Shown here: one piece after another, positions 46,665 through 57,931 of the stretch
Layout: each line of letters starts with the position of its first letter
Position numbering within the stretch: the first letter of the stretch is position 1
Assembly: GCA_027596075.1 (NCBI GenBank)
Contig: JADGJC010000065.1
Span: forward strand, 62,001 to 126,000
Source: Rhizophlyctis rosea
Lineage: Eukaryota > Chytridiomycota > Chytridiomycetes > Rhizophlyctidales > Rhizophlyctidaceae
Direction of reading: 5' to 3'
Length of the DNA stretch: 64,000 nt
Made by a program: the position numbers and the translations under genes
The notes under the pieces: model-generated
The model's input: only the letters and a program-made list of their open reading frames with translations
Database searches by the model: none
What the model was told of the DNA's origin: nothing

Positions 46665-47337
46665 CGGGAATGACACGATCGCCAACTAACGAGGCAGGAA
46701 AGTCAGATCACACCAAACAGAATTTTCCACTGCCACGCGTCAATTTGAAACTTACTATACTGTCCAGCTTGACAAGTCGTCTTTGAAGTTTGAACCTAGC
46801 GGGTTGCTGTCTGAGTAGAAATCCTGTCGGGGGGGAAAGTGATCGAGCAGGGGAGCAAGCTGGAATTAGAAAGACAAGACCTGACGCAATCAACGAGTGC
46901 AAGAAGTTCGAAGCGTACCGACCTTGTGAACACACGGTACTATACCAACGTTCTACTATGCAAGATCTGACTTTTGTGCGTCGTTTGTGCTGCCCAGATG
47001 CTTGTAGTCGCGAATGTGTCGAAGCTGGAATGTAGATTGGAGGCCAGAGTTTGGTGCACACGCACAGCTCGCGTGGGGCAGAGGGATCCATGATCATGGC
47101 TGGAACTGATTGGAGTGAGCACAAGGGCCATTGGATTGTGGCCATCCAGCCAACAAGTTGTGATGACACCTTTCGGAGGAAATTTGCTATTCCTTATGAA
47201 TGAAGGGACTAACATACCCACACCCCTCTTTAATTCTTGTACTCAAACGTCTAATGTAATTGATTACCTACGAATTCAAACAATGTGACACATATCGACT
47301 ACATAAGAGCTAATGACGTCTCCAACCCTCCATACTT
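46665..47337. other. Spacer in the ankyrin array
   Basis: Upstream region of member 3 and 3' end region of member 4. No coding signal. Confidence 0.4.
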
Positions 47338-49795
47338 CTACATACGGCGCCGCAAGCTACTAACCCTTCCACGACCCCCACCTGACCTTACTTCAACAAA
47401 GCCCCACCAGTCCGCCTTGGCCCATCGCTCCACCTCCTCAGCACTAACACGAACCTCCGCTCCAGCCTCCAACAAGAACCTCACCACATCTCCATAACCC
47501 CCAACCGCCGCACCAACAAACGGGGCGCGGGGGCCGTGCGGGGGGCGGGGCGCGGCGGGCGGCGGGGGGGCGGCCGGCGGCGGGGGGGGCGGCGGCCGGC
47601 CGCCGCGCGCNNNNNNNNNNCTCCACCAACCTCCTCACAACATCCATATCCCCCCTCCTAGCAGCAGCCACAAACCCTCGTGTCATCTTCCCAGCTTGAA
47701 TAGTCCCACCCCCAGCCCTCAAAAGCAACCCCACAACATCCCCGAACCCCCCTTCCGCCGCAAACGCCAACGTATCCTCCGTCCGTCCGTGAACATTGGC
47801 ACCGGCCTCCAAAAGCGCCTGCACAATCTCCGTATACCCGCCCATCGCCGCGGCCGCCAAGGCTTCTTCCATGGAAGTATATGAATATGCTCCCAATCCA
47901 GCCTTCAGCAACAGCAACACCACATCGAGATACCCTCCCTTTGCCGCATTTGCAAGTGCCGCATCAAGCCCCGTCGCAAGATGAGCACCCGCATCCAGGA
48001 ACGTTTGTACCATCTCCAAATCACCACATCCGGCCGCATTCGCAAGAGCCTCCTCCATTCCCATATGTACGTTGTTCCCAGCCTTCAGAAGCATGTGAAC
48101 GATTCCCATATGACCAGCCTCCGCCGCCCGAGCAAGAGCATCGTCCATTCTGTTACTGACATTGGCGCCGGCTTCTAGGAGCATCTGGACGATATCTGCG
48201 TAGCCCCCTGCTGCAAACACAAGTGCCTGATCCCTTCTGGCGTGGACGTTGCTGCCGGCGTCCAGAAGGATTCTGACGATATCACTGCGTCCCTGTTCCA
48301 CTGCTTTCATCAAAGGAGCATCGTCCCTCGCATGTACGTAAGCGCCGAACGCTAATAGAACATTGATCATCGCCATATCCCCACATGCCGCCGCTTCCAC
48401 CAATGCTTCATCATCTCTCGCGTGCAGGTTGGCGCCGAGTTCCAGCAGAAGCACCACCATTTCCGTATCCCCGCACCCCGCAGCAAGGATCAACGGTTCG
48501 TCCTTCTTAGCACGGACGTTGGCGCCAGCCGCCACGAAATTGTTCACACGTCCCTTCCTAGCTTCTGCGTCCGCTCCGCCCTTCACTAGCAACTCAACAA
48601 TTTTCAAATTGCCTCCCTTCACCGCGAGCAACAATGCTTCGTCTAGTCTACCGTTGACGTTCGCTAAGTAACCGTTCGGCGCGGCGTTCAACAAAATAGA
48701 AACAATGTCGGCAAATCCTCCGCCGACGGCGTTCTCCAATGCAGGCCACGTCGTTGGGTTCGCTCCGGCTTCCAACAATATCTTCAGAATTGCCGTTTTC
48801 CCTTGAGAAGCAGCTAAGACTAACGCAGACCCTTGCGCAGCATCAACATCGACCCCGACCTCCACCAAAAACGAAACGATATCCTCGAACCCAGCTTCCA
48901 CCGCTTTATCGAGTGCGGCCTCCGGAAGAGTTGCCCCAGAATTGAACAGCAGCTCCACTAGCTCCATCCGCCCATGAGAGATAGCCGAGAGTAAAGCATG
49001 GCTACCTCCCGCATTGACATCCGCACCCGCGTCTAGCAGAATGAAGAATCCTTCATCAAAATAATGTCTAATGGCCTCCCCCAAAGCCATTGCCGGAATA
49101 GTTGCCCCTCCAGCCAACAATAGCTCCAACATCTCCGTATGTCTTCGAAAAATGGCTGAAATCAAGGCATGTCCGCGCGCTGCATTGGCGTCGGCCCCGA
49201 ACTGAATCAAGAGCTTGGCGATGTCGAGATGGCCCCCTAAACTTGCTGCTAACAGCACTGGCTGGTGCCTGACATTGGCTCCGACTTCAAGAAGCAACTT
49301 GACGATATCAAGGTGACCAGCCTGCGCCGCCTGATATAATCCATCTGGTTGCGTATTGCGCTCTGTATGAACTCTTACCCCGCGGTGCAAGAACATCCTG
49401 ACGATATCCAGATGACCCGACTTGCACGCGCGCGTCAGGACCGGCTGAAGAACCTGCTGCCAGAGGGTCCGGTGTTGGAAATATGCAATTATTGCGTCCA
49501 CCGCAAGCGTCGCAGGCTGTAGTCGGTTCCTTTCAACACTGACGTCAAGGAGGTACGTGAGATTGGCAGGTTGAGCTTCCGGTAGAAGGTGTCGAACGAT
49601 GTGGACGTGATTGTCGTGAGATGCCCATCTCCAACAGCTGTCCAAACCACGATAGAGCCGCCAACAGGCTTCCGCGTCGACGAGATCACTAGGCAAGATG
49701 GCCTGCTTCCAGCCCTTGCAACATGCGCGTAGATTTCGACCGGAAAGAGGATCACTCAGTCGCGCGACCAGTCGGATGAGTTCTGGTGGTAGCAT
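47338..49795 (-). CDS. F-box-like/ankyrin repeat protein, array member 4 (contains assembly gap)
   Basis: Starts MLPPELIRLV at 49795, with the head SGRNLRACCKGWKQAIL and CWRLYRGLDSCWRW. Ankyrin units follow without introns. The frame runs cleanly to RRLVE at about 47624, where an N gap and 90 bases of almost pure G+C interrupt it (47521-47620). The genuine sequence resumes as FVGAAVGGYGDVVRFLLEAGAEV, one more repeat, and a polar tail with a TAG at 47338-47340. A reading that stops in the G+C stretch is therefore artefactual. Compared with member 3, about two repeats are missing in frame near 48540 (GGADAEARKGR joined to VNNFVAAGANV). Probably a complete functional gene of about 810-820 residues once the gap is resolved. 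Confidence 0.85.
47521..47620. other. Assembly gap with G+C-only junk
   Basis: Ninety bases composed almost only of G and C followed by ten N, inside the ankyrin gene of otherwise normal composition. The translated products are Arg/Pro/Ala strings with no relation to the repeats on either side. Confidence 0.85.
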
Positions 49796-50271
49796 TTTGG
49801 AGGACTATTTGAACGAGTTTAGTTGGTCCGAACTGGGAGAATACGCGAAACAACACGTTAAACGTGTTCGCTTACCAAGTCGACTTCCGGGTCTTTTTTA
49901 CGGTGATGTGTTTGTACTTCAGATCACCGCGTGGTGCAAAGCGTGGGAAACAAGATGAGATTGGAGCACGAGAAGAAGTCATCTTGAGGCCGACAACATA
50001 TAGTCAATCCATCTTGGTTGCAGTGTGAATAATAGTTGATTCATATCTGGCTCTCCAGCCAGCACGCAGATGCGGCCAACACGTGGCGTGGCACAAGAAT
50101 CCAAATCCTCCCATGATGAGTCCCATCCCACACCAACCTTCCTCCTCCTCCTCCATCACATTCCCACCATACCAGCGAGGCATAGTTGGGTCGCCCCACA
50201 GAATCCGCATCCTCCTCTCAGCCCAATCGCGACCCTGCCAAAGAGCGCTAATTGCTGATCAACAAGCCAAC
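49796..50271. other. Intergenic, divergent promoters
   Basis: Upstream of both ankyrin member 4 (minus) and Sec62 (plus). No additional gene. Confidence 0.4.
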
Positions 50272-51693
50272 ATGGTACGTTTGTGACTTCGAAAGTCGTG
50301 CCACTGACAGGAACGGGGTCCAAAAACAGGCAATATGGGAGGCATACCGGGTTGGAGCTTCAACGCAAGTCACTAGCTTCACAAAAGTGCCAAGCCGGGG
50401 GTGCCGTCTTTGTGGTGTGAAATAGGACCACTTTGGCGAATAGCAGCTGCCTGTGCCGCTCACCAAACTCGCGGAGATCAGTTTGCCTTCCAAACCCCTT
50501 TTTCTCACCGTACATCTCTAATACTATCGTGCTCCGTCAAAATAACAGGACTTGAAAGAAGTACCAAAGGACATCCTCGCCGCAGCGGACTACCTCAAAT
50601 CATCAGCCTCGGGCTTGAAAATCCGGGATGGTGTACTCAACGGCAAGCGCGTGCAGTACTTCAAGGGTGCGTACTCGTCCCCAAGTCTGAAGTACAGCGG
50701 GTGATGGGAAGGGAGGACAAATATGGACAGGGTGGATGGGCTGGGGCTTTATGACAGTTGGAAAGAGGAAGCTGAGCCAAAACGTGCGAAGGAAATCAAG
50801 GATGAGGTGATAAATCATGCACAATGATGCAATGAAGAACCCCACCCGTCAAAATACCGATATAACACTTCGACCCAAACACCACTCCCATCCACCCATC
50901 TAACCCAAATCCTCTCAAACCCCCAAACAGGAAAACACGCCGTAAACGCCCTCCTCCGCGACCAATACCAAACCACAAAAAACACCCCGCAAATCCCCGA
51001 CCGCCCCGCCGGCGAATCCCTCCTCTCAACCCTAAACCGCCACGGCTTCTTCCTAAAAGTCGACAAACCCCCAAAAGCAAAAACACTAACCCTAATCCCC
51101 CAACAAAACTTCGTCCCGGACGCATACTACGCCTGGATCTACGAAGGAAACACTTGGTGGAACACCGTCCTCGGTACCGGCGTTCTCGCCGTCGTTTTCG
51201 CTGGTGTGCTTTTCCCACTGTGGCCAATGCCCATGCGGACGGGGGTGTATTATCTGAGTTTAGGGTTGTTGGGACTGATGGGGGTGTTTATGGCGATGTG
51301 TGTGTTTAGGCTTGTGCTTTGGTTGGTGTTGAAGGTTACGACGGGGAGGGATGGGTGGTTGTTCCCGAACTTGTTTGCGGATGTTGGGGTGGTGGAGAGT
51401 TTTATTCCTACTTGGGGGTGAGTTTGTGTGACTTCTTTTGATTGATCACCATTTCCTTGTCTATGCATTTCATGTTTCACGTTTTGGTGTATTTTGCACC
51501 CTTACGAATTGTGCGGAACCGTTATAAACCTTTCTCTAACGACGCATTGTCCTCTTCCAGATGGGACGACAAGAAACCCAAAAAGAAATCCGGGAAGAGC
51601 AAGTCGGACAAATCGGCAAAGGCGGTTGCGGCGGCAAGTGATGATGGGAACGGGGGGGATACCGGTTCTCGGATTGAGGAACTCGATGATTAA
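50272..51693 (+). CDS. SEC62: Sec62, ER protein translocation subunit
   Basis: Membrane partner of Sec61/Sec63 in post-translational import into the ER. Four exons: 50272-50274 (only the ATG), 50549-50666, 50931-51417 and 51561-51693; the sum is 741 nt, 246 residues, in frame throughout. The protein reads MDLKEVPKDILAAADYLKS, RVQYFKGKHAVNALL, LNRHGFFLKVDK, then the two membrane spans (LGTGVLAVVFAGVLFPLWP and YYLSLGLLGLMGVFMAMCVF) separated by the characteristic PLWPMPMR turn. It continues with GWLFPNLFADVGVVESFIP and ends in a Lys/Ser-rich cytosolic tail. The intron placed directly after the start codon is unusual. Length agrees with fungal Sec62 (about 270). Confidence 0.92.
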
Positions 51694-52011
51694 GTTGGGG
51701 GTTGTGCGGAGAGCGGTTTTGGGGCGTTTGGTGTGGATGCCAGAAATAGTGGGCGAAAGTGAAAGAAGAAGTTGGGGAGGAGCCCATGTATAGTATTAGG
51801 CGGCCTGTTTGTAAAAGTTAACCTTTTAATTATATTGAGATTGAGCATGATGGTTTCTTGGGTACTGGAGGCTTTTGGGCGTGACGAGGCAAGATTTGCA
51901 TGATCTCTCAAAGGTAGTGTATTGTAGTGGCGGGCCACTCATTGGGAAGATCTTTCGTGCTCCTTAGTATACAAGACGTCGATCGGAACACTCTCAGCAG
52001 TACCCATCTCT

Positions 52012-53020
52012 TTACCGCTGCGCCTGCTCATCTGCATCAGCGAATTGTCCCTGATCCGTATGGCCGTTAGTCTGCCCCGTTTGTTGAGTGCCAGATGATT
52101 GGGCGGCGGCCGGTGGGCGGTCGAAGACTGTGTCGAGGTGACTTTGAATTGCCTGGATATCCTTGATGACATTACTGGATGATTTGTAACGAATGATTGG
52201 GAAAGCGTCAGTTACCTCCTGAAAGTCGCTCATCTCAGCCTCATTGCTGTCAGCAGTGAACCACTGATGGTCTTCACCAAACTCTTCTTCCTCGTCGTCG
52301 TCCTCCATGGGGTCGGGATGCAAGGCGGCACAGTCCGAGAGAGCTTGGAAGATCGCGTCCACTACAAAAGCCAAAATCTGTAAACAAAAGAACAAACTTC
52401 CCCTTGCAGCAAAGTAATTACGCCCAGCAGGATACCCACAACTCCCCGCATCATCCGGCACAATTCTCACTTCCATCGTCACTTCCTCTTCCTCTTCCTC
52501 GGCGTCACCCATATCCGCATCTCCATCAGGACGGACGCGGTTCCCATTGACGTCACGCCCGATGCCCGTGCCGTCTTCGCTGATGATGGACGGCCCTTCG
52601 AGCTGGCAGTAGATGCAGGGGGCGCGGACGATGGGGTCGCCTTCGCGGGAAATGGCGTGAATGACGATTGAGCGGCAGTCTATGCATATTGAGGTTGTTG
52701 TTTCGGGGTTGTGGTGGATTAGTTGGCTGTGGAGGGAAGACGGCTGGTGAGCAGAGTTGACAAATGAGGATTGCAACCGGCAAACATAAGTGGATCACTT
52801 GTGAGTATTACCTCTCAGCAATGTAAAGATCGCCTTTTCCGCCGACGTTGGAATTCTCAAGGGGAGGGTCGAATTTGATGAGGACGTTGCGTTGCAGGTG
52901 GCGGACGAGGGGAGGCTTTGCGGCTGCGTCTGGAGCGGAGGATTGGGAGGCTGCTCCGGGGGGCCATGCGTCGGATGGGGTGGTGAGGTCTGGAAGGTGG
53001 CTGAGGATGTGGATGGGCAT
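52012..53020 (-). CDS. pICln, methylosome subunit (CLNS1A/Lot5 family)
   Basis: Chaperones Sm proteins for arginine methylation and snRNP assembly. Start at 53020 (MPIHILSHLPDL). The PH-like fold is seen in GGKGDLYIAESQLIHHNPE, SIVIHAISREGD and CIYCQLEGP, then an acidic loop and VTMEVRIVPDD. The signature helix LDAIFQALSDCAALHPDP is completed by an intron with donor GTGGGT (about 52440) and acceptor TTTGTAG. It is followed by the acidic block DDDEEEEFGEDHQWFT and a low-complexity tail ending at 52012. Three exons. Divergent from bL21m with 280 bases between the starts, convergent with Sec62. Confidence 0.88.
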
Positions 53021-53300
53021 CGTTGCGTACTACTGTGCTGATTCAGGAGTGGGTGGATCAGAGTATGGGAAAGAGTTGCAAAGGGAAGAATGGAGGCCAA
53101 ATGGAGGATCAGCCCATTAGAATGCAATTGGAATGCAATGGCTTGCTGCGCAGTGTGGCTGACAGTGTGCTGCGCCATGTGGTACAAGCTTGCTGACTCA
53201 AAATGCGTCGGGTGAGGGTTCAACTTCCCTACACATTTTTATCTGAAGAACTAGAAGAAGTCGGGACACTTCCATTATCCATCCCACAACTAACACCGCA

Positions 53301-54164
53301 ATGCTAGGAAAGTCTTGTCTGTCACTAGGGCGCTTACCGTCGGCAACGGTGAAGGCCAATGCACAAATACCCGCTATCAGTAAGTCCACACACGCGAGAT
53401 CACAGGCGGTACTTAGTCGCTCACAGTTTGGTCGGTGTTTAGGTTCACGGCTTTCCCAAAGCCGATCACTAGATAGTTGGAACCCACATAAGCCGCCAAA
53501 AGAGTTTGAGCCAGGAGGTATGCGTTCAGTCCCATGCGAAAGTCGCACTTTGATTGCTCCCTTTGTCCTTACGCAGCTCCTTTACGTCCAATTCTCAAAC
53601 AAAACAGAAAAAGACCTACCACCCAAACCCCGCACCTCCCTCCCCTACGACCCACCCTTCGTAACACCCATAAAACGCTGGTTCCCCCCCTCTAAACGCC
53701 GCGCCCCCATCCCCCAACACACATCAGAACCTCAACCCCTCTACCCCCCCGCCCCAGCCCCCTCAACCTGGTCCCCCCAAACCGCCACAGCCCTCGCCCA
53801 ACTCCGCGACCAAAAAAAGCACTACGCCATCGTCGAACTCCACGGCAAACCCTACTACGTCCACCTCCACGACACCATCGTCTTCGACGGTCTCCGCCAC
53901 TATGACAACGGCGACGTCATTACTTTGGATCGTGTGCGGGAAATCGGGAGCGAGGAGTACATTTTGCAAGGGAAGCCGTATATTGATCCGGGGTATTATA
54001 CTATTAGGTGCGTGATTGTGGATCAGCCTACGACGAGGGAGAGGATTCGGATTCGGAAGATGAGGGTTTCGCCGAATAAGATTCAGAGGGATCATTTGTA
54101 TCTGTCGATGTTGAGGGTGGTGGAGATTAGTATTAATAAGCCGGGTGGGGCGGCATCATCGTAG
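53301..54164 (+). CDS. Mitochondrial large-subunit ribosomal protein bL21m
   Basis: The ATG at 53301 opens a basic, Ser-rich mitochondrial presequence (MLGKSCLSLGRLPSATVKA). A proline-rich linker follows, then the bL21 core in the last 120 residues: YAIVELHGKPYYVHLHDTIVF, GDVITLDRVREIGSEEYILQGKPY and a C-terminal RMR-type basic segment. The frame is open to 54164 without a stop, but a GTATGC donor near 53519 and an acceptor near 53575 would remove a short non-conserved piece, so one intron is likely and the open-frame length of 287 residues may be an overestimate. Confidence 0.85.
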   Translation: MLGKSCLSLGRLPSATVKANAQIPAISKSTHARSQAVLSRSQFGRCLGSRLSQSRSLDSWNPHKPPKEFEPGGMRSVPCESRTLIAPFVLTQLLYVQFSNKTEKDLPPKPRTSLPYDPPFVTPIKRWFPPSKRRAPIPQHTSEPQPLYPPAPAPSTWSPQTATALAQLRDQKKHYAIVELHGKPYYVHLHDTIVFDGLRHYDNGDVITLDRVREIGSEEYILQGKPYIDPGYYTIRCVIVDQPTTRERIRIRKMRVSPNKIQRDHLYLSMLRVVEISINKPGGAASS

Positions 54165-54639
54165 GACTGTTCTTGCGGAGTGAATGATTGCTGCAACTAG
54201 GGGATGGGAATGTCCAATAGCGCATTGTGAATAGATTCCACTAATTTTATTGTGAGTGAACAGATCCGTCGCAGAAACACGTGTGATATTGTTCGAAGGG
54301 ATGGGTGGCAGTCACTGTTTAGCATCAAGAGAAGCGCATCACTGAATGTGCGAAGGGCAATGTCATGTTGGAATGAGAACCAAGCAATGCGCACGAGATG
54401 GGCAAAATGCGACGGAATTGGAGGACACAATTGCAGATGTGGCTTGGCAGGAGCTGTGACCTCCGCTCATGGGTTGATAGCAAAGATTTCTGTGAACTCA
54501 ATCATCTCTCGGTTTTCCTCCACGTATTGTAGGCTTCTCTCCTCGCAGCACGCGACGGTTGTGAGGGTATTGAGTGCCTTTCCAGGTGACCGACCACTAT
54601 TATGTTTACAGGTCGTATCACCCTTTGAAGGACGCGACG
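54165..54639. other. Intergenic, no gene seen
   Basis: Between bL21m and the F-box protein gene on the same strand. Probably terminator and promoter sequence. Confidence 0.4.
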
Positions 54640-57600
54640 ATGCTATCGAACAGTGACTCCCAACCGCAAACCACTCCCGGCACACAACCGGGAGCGGAAA
54701 CCAAAGCTTGGCCTCCTGTCTCATACCAAAGGCGACATGCGCCGAAACGATTGTCAGGAAGTTCTGGCAATCCTGGTGTCATGAGCACCTCCCCATACCC
54801 ATTTGCAGATGAGGTAAAATATTTGCGCCCAATGCACTCCAAAGAACGTGAGAAGACTAAATATATGATATCAATAGAGCGCAGATAGCATACCCACACA
54901 AGAGGAGCAACCCAGCGGGCGGTAGGACTTTCCGTCTTCAATTGAACCTGTTAAAACGCGTCACCACACAATACCATTATTTACTAACAAAACCCCCCTA
55001 TTCCCCTCAGAAAAACCCACAGACCTCTCCCACCACCTCCAAAAACTCCGCTTCCCCCCACGAAACGCATCCCTCCCCTTCCTCCCCCTAACACTCTCCA
55101 TTCCCACCCGCGCTCAAAAACCCTCACATAGACGTCACCCTTCCTCCCTATCCTCCACCACATCCTCATCCTCCTCGCCATCATCACATACGTTACAACC
55201 TGGTGTGTGGAGTGGAAGGCAGAGGTGTACTGGAGTGCATACAGATTTATCGGATGATCTCTGGTTACTGATATTAAGTTATGTGGCGGTGGAAGCCGGG
55301 TATTGGAGGGATTTGGTGGGGAGGTGGAGTTTGGTGAACAGGAGGTTTCATAGGTTGGTATTTAAGTGTGATTCTTTTCTATTTTTCTTTGTGTCGTCTG
55401 TTTGTTTTGTGCGTCTGAGTTGGGCCTTCTGTATTGGGAGTGGAGAAAGGTGTGGTGATGGGGGGCATGTGAACTGGAGATGGTAGGGACGAGCGAGTGG
55501 AAGTGCGGGTTGTGCGGGTTGTGCGGGCGGTGGGAGGATGGGCAGACGGGCATGTGGGCGGGTCATTTCGCCGGGTTTGGCAAACTCCCAACGGATAGAT
55601 TTGGGGATCGAGTTCAACGAAGGTTGGACCTGTGTCTGCCATTTTTGTGAAAAGGCGAATGGTGCGCATTGGAGTCGGAAAATTTTACGAAGGGAAATCC
55701 GCTATGGAGAAGGGCAACTGGGGACTGAAGCGCAACGGGAATTGGACGAAAGGTTTGGAAAAGCGGATGGGGGACAAGCCACGTTCTGTGATGAAGGTTT
55801 AGTTCTGTGATGAAGGTTTAGTAGCGGCGATGGATGGGACGGAGACCAAGGAGCTTTCGTGGTATTTCAAGCAACCTACGCAAAACAAACACTAACGCAA
55901 CCCACCTCTCCCCACACAGCATAATCCAAACCAACACCCTCCACCACCTCTCCTACCTCACCGCATTCCCCTCCCTCTCCACCTCCCTCCCCTACCGCCA
56001 CGCCTCCTCTCCGCACCCCCCAAATTGGTCGCAAAAACTCCGCACATCTCTCAGCACAATAAAACACTTCCAATCTATTGCCCGACGCGCCCTATCCACC
56101 CCCACACCACCCCCACAAACAGAAGAACAAACACTCACAGGCTGGGCGTCGTTGGATCGATTTGCGTCTAGTTTAAGTGCCGGAACGGGATCAACACATA
56201 CTTGGCCACGACTTTCCCGGTCTCTTCGTACAAAACAGTCTATCTACACACCAGTTATCCCACATGACGTTATCACAACACACTTGAAGAGTCTTCATCC
56301 CACAACAACGACGCCAACGACATACAAAATCGCAACCCTAACACCAGACATAACGATATCCAACCCATCCTTCTCATCCTCCCCATCGTCAGAATCAACC
56401 CGCATAGCAGCACTAACACTCCACCACCGCATCCCCTCCACGGACCAACCGCCCACATACTTCCACCCCGCTCAGGAACTTCATTCCACAATAATCTTCA
56501 CATCCCTATCACACCCATCACCAACGCAACAACAACCGCAGATTCTTGGATCATTGACGTTACCCACAACCGGTCCCAACCGAAACTGGAACTTCCGCAA
56601 CCTCGAATACCTCGACGTGACGAAAGGGATTTTTGTGGTTTGTGAGGAGGATGATATCAGGAATCGGTGGAGTTCTTTGAGCGTCTTCACGTTTGGGAAA
56701 CTCGATACGGGTGTGTTAGGTCATGCGAAGATCCTCGCAACTTCTGAAATACCCGAGGACGTCACGGCGTTTGGTGTATTGCCTTACCCTGTGGAAATCG
56801 GTGTGCCGAGTCCGAGGAGGGATCGGCGGGGTGGGGAGGACGAAGCAGAGTTGGAAGCGGCGGGTGGAGTGGATATGATACCGGATTTAGCGGCATTGGA
56901 GGGCACGTTGGTGTTGCCCTGTATATCGGATGAGAGTGTTGGGGTCATTTTGTTGATTTCCCCACCCCCGCACTCAAACCCTACGCCTTCGCCGTTACCG
57001 ACAACAACCACAACACGTTTGACGTACGGACACGACGTCACAGCCATATCATTTTCCCTCTTCCCCTTCTCCTCCTCCTCCTCTAAGCGGGGGTTAGTCA
57101 TAACCGGCCACAACGACGGGCGCTGCTCAGTCTTCGATTTCATTACGGGGTGTTTGTTGGTTGAAGTTGGCGGTGAGGGGCGTGGGGAAGGGCCGGTATT
57201 AGGCGTAACAGTTCTCGACGACCCGACAGAATGGACGTCGACACCCGAATACTCCACCGCCATTAAAGTCGTGGTATTCTCCGACGTGGCAGGATCGGAA
57301 GATGATGAGGGGGAGGGAAGTGTAGAGGCTATGGGGAGTAGTTTTACCGTCTACGACGTCGATAGCGAAGTTCGTCATGCTTTATCACGTATCCTTTCCT
57401 CCTCCTCCTCTGAAATGGACATCGACTCCCCACCACCCTCACCAATCCACACGCAATACCTCCTCCCACCGGTAACACCCTACCCACCACGTAACACATC
57501 CCTACCCCGATCAATCCGTTCCAACATCGACTCCTCCCGCTCGAAACACCTTACACACACCTTACCAAACCTGGAAATATCGACATTCTTCGTTGGGAAC

Positions 57601-57807
57601 CCCGTCGTCATCACACTCTCCACGACTGGGCGGGTGGGGGTTTTGGATCTTGAGGGCGGGTGGGTTGGGGATTGTGGGAGGTTACCGAGTCGGGAGGGAG
57701 AGGGTGGGGGAGGGGAAGGAGGGGAAGAAGGTGTTGGTGGTATATTGAGAGTTGGAGGGGAGTGTGTGGTTTGGAACGAGGGGGGTGTGTGGTGGGTTGG
57801 GAAGTGA
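54640..57807 (+). CDS. F-box protein with WD40-like C-terminal half
   Basis: First exon 54640-54847 (MLSNSDSQPQ..., donor GTGAGA); the second starts at 55011 after TACTAAC and TTCCCCTCAG, and the phases match. It runs through a Pro/Ser stretch into an F-box, DLSDDLWLLILSYVAVEAGYW, and SLVNRRFHRLV. Further exons give WTCVCHFCEKANGAHW (with a Cys pair) and QIIQTNTLHHLSYLTAFP-like helices. From about 56560 a long exon holds strand-rich units such as FRNLEYLDVTKGIFVVCEEDD, TYGHDVTAISFSLF and GLVITGHNDGRCSVFDFITG, typical of WD40 blades, ending EGGVWWVGK at 57807. Long Thr/Pro and Gly/Glu insertions separate the blades. Probably a substrate receptor for a Cul1-type ligase; the target is unknown. 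Exons between 55360 and 55915 are approximate. Confidence 0.7.
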
Positions 57808-57837
57808 GTGAGGTTTTGTTTCGGGAGGGGGGAGGGA

Positions 57838-57931
57838 GGGGGGGGGGGGGGGGGGGGGGGGCGCGGCGGGGGGGTCGGCGGGGCGGGGCGCGCCCCGCCG
57901 GGGCGCCCGGCTCCACCCGCGGGCCGCACGG
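57838..57931. other. Poly-G and G+C-only stretch, probable artefact
   Basis: Right after the stop codon of the F-box gene the sequence becomes a G homopolymer (57838-57861) followed by about 70 bases of almost pure G+C with palindromic pieces, then returns at once to normal composition. Confidence 0.8.

Noticed and set aside
37448..49795. CRISPR-like or satellite repeat explanation for the periodic DNA
   Set aside because: The roughly 100-bp periodicity is fully explained by ankyrin repeat coding; units are diverged and follow codon phase.
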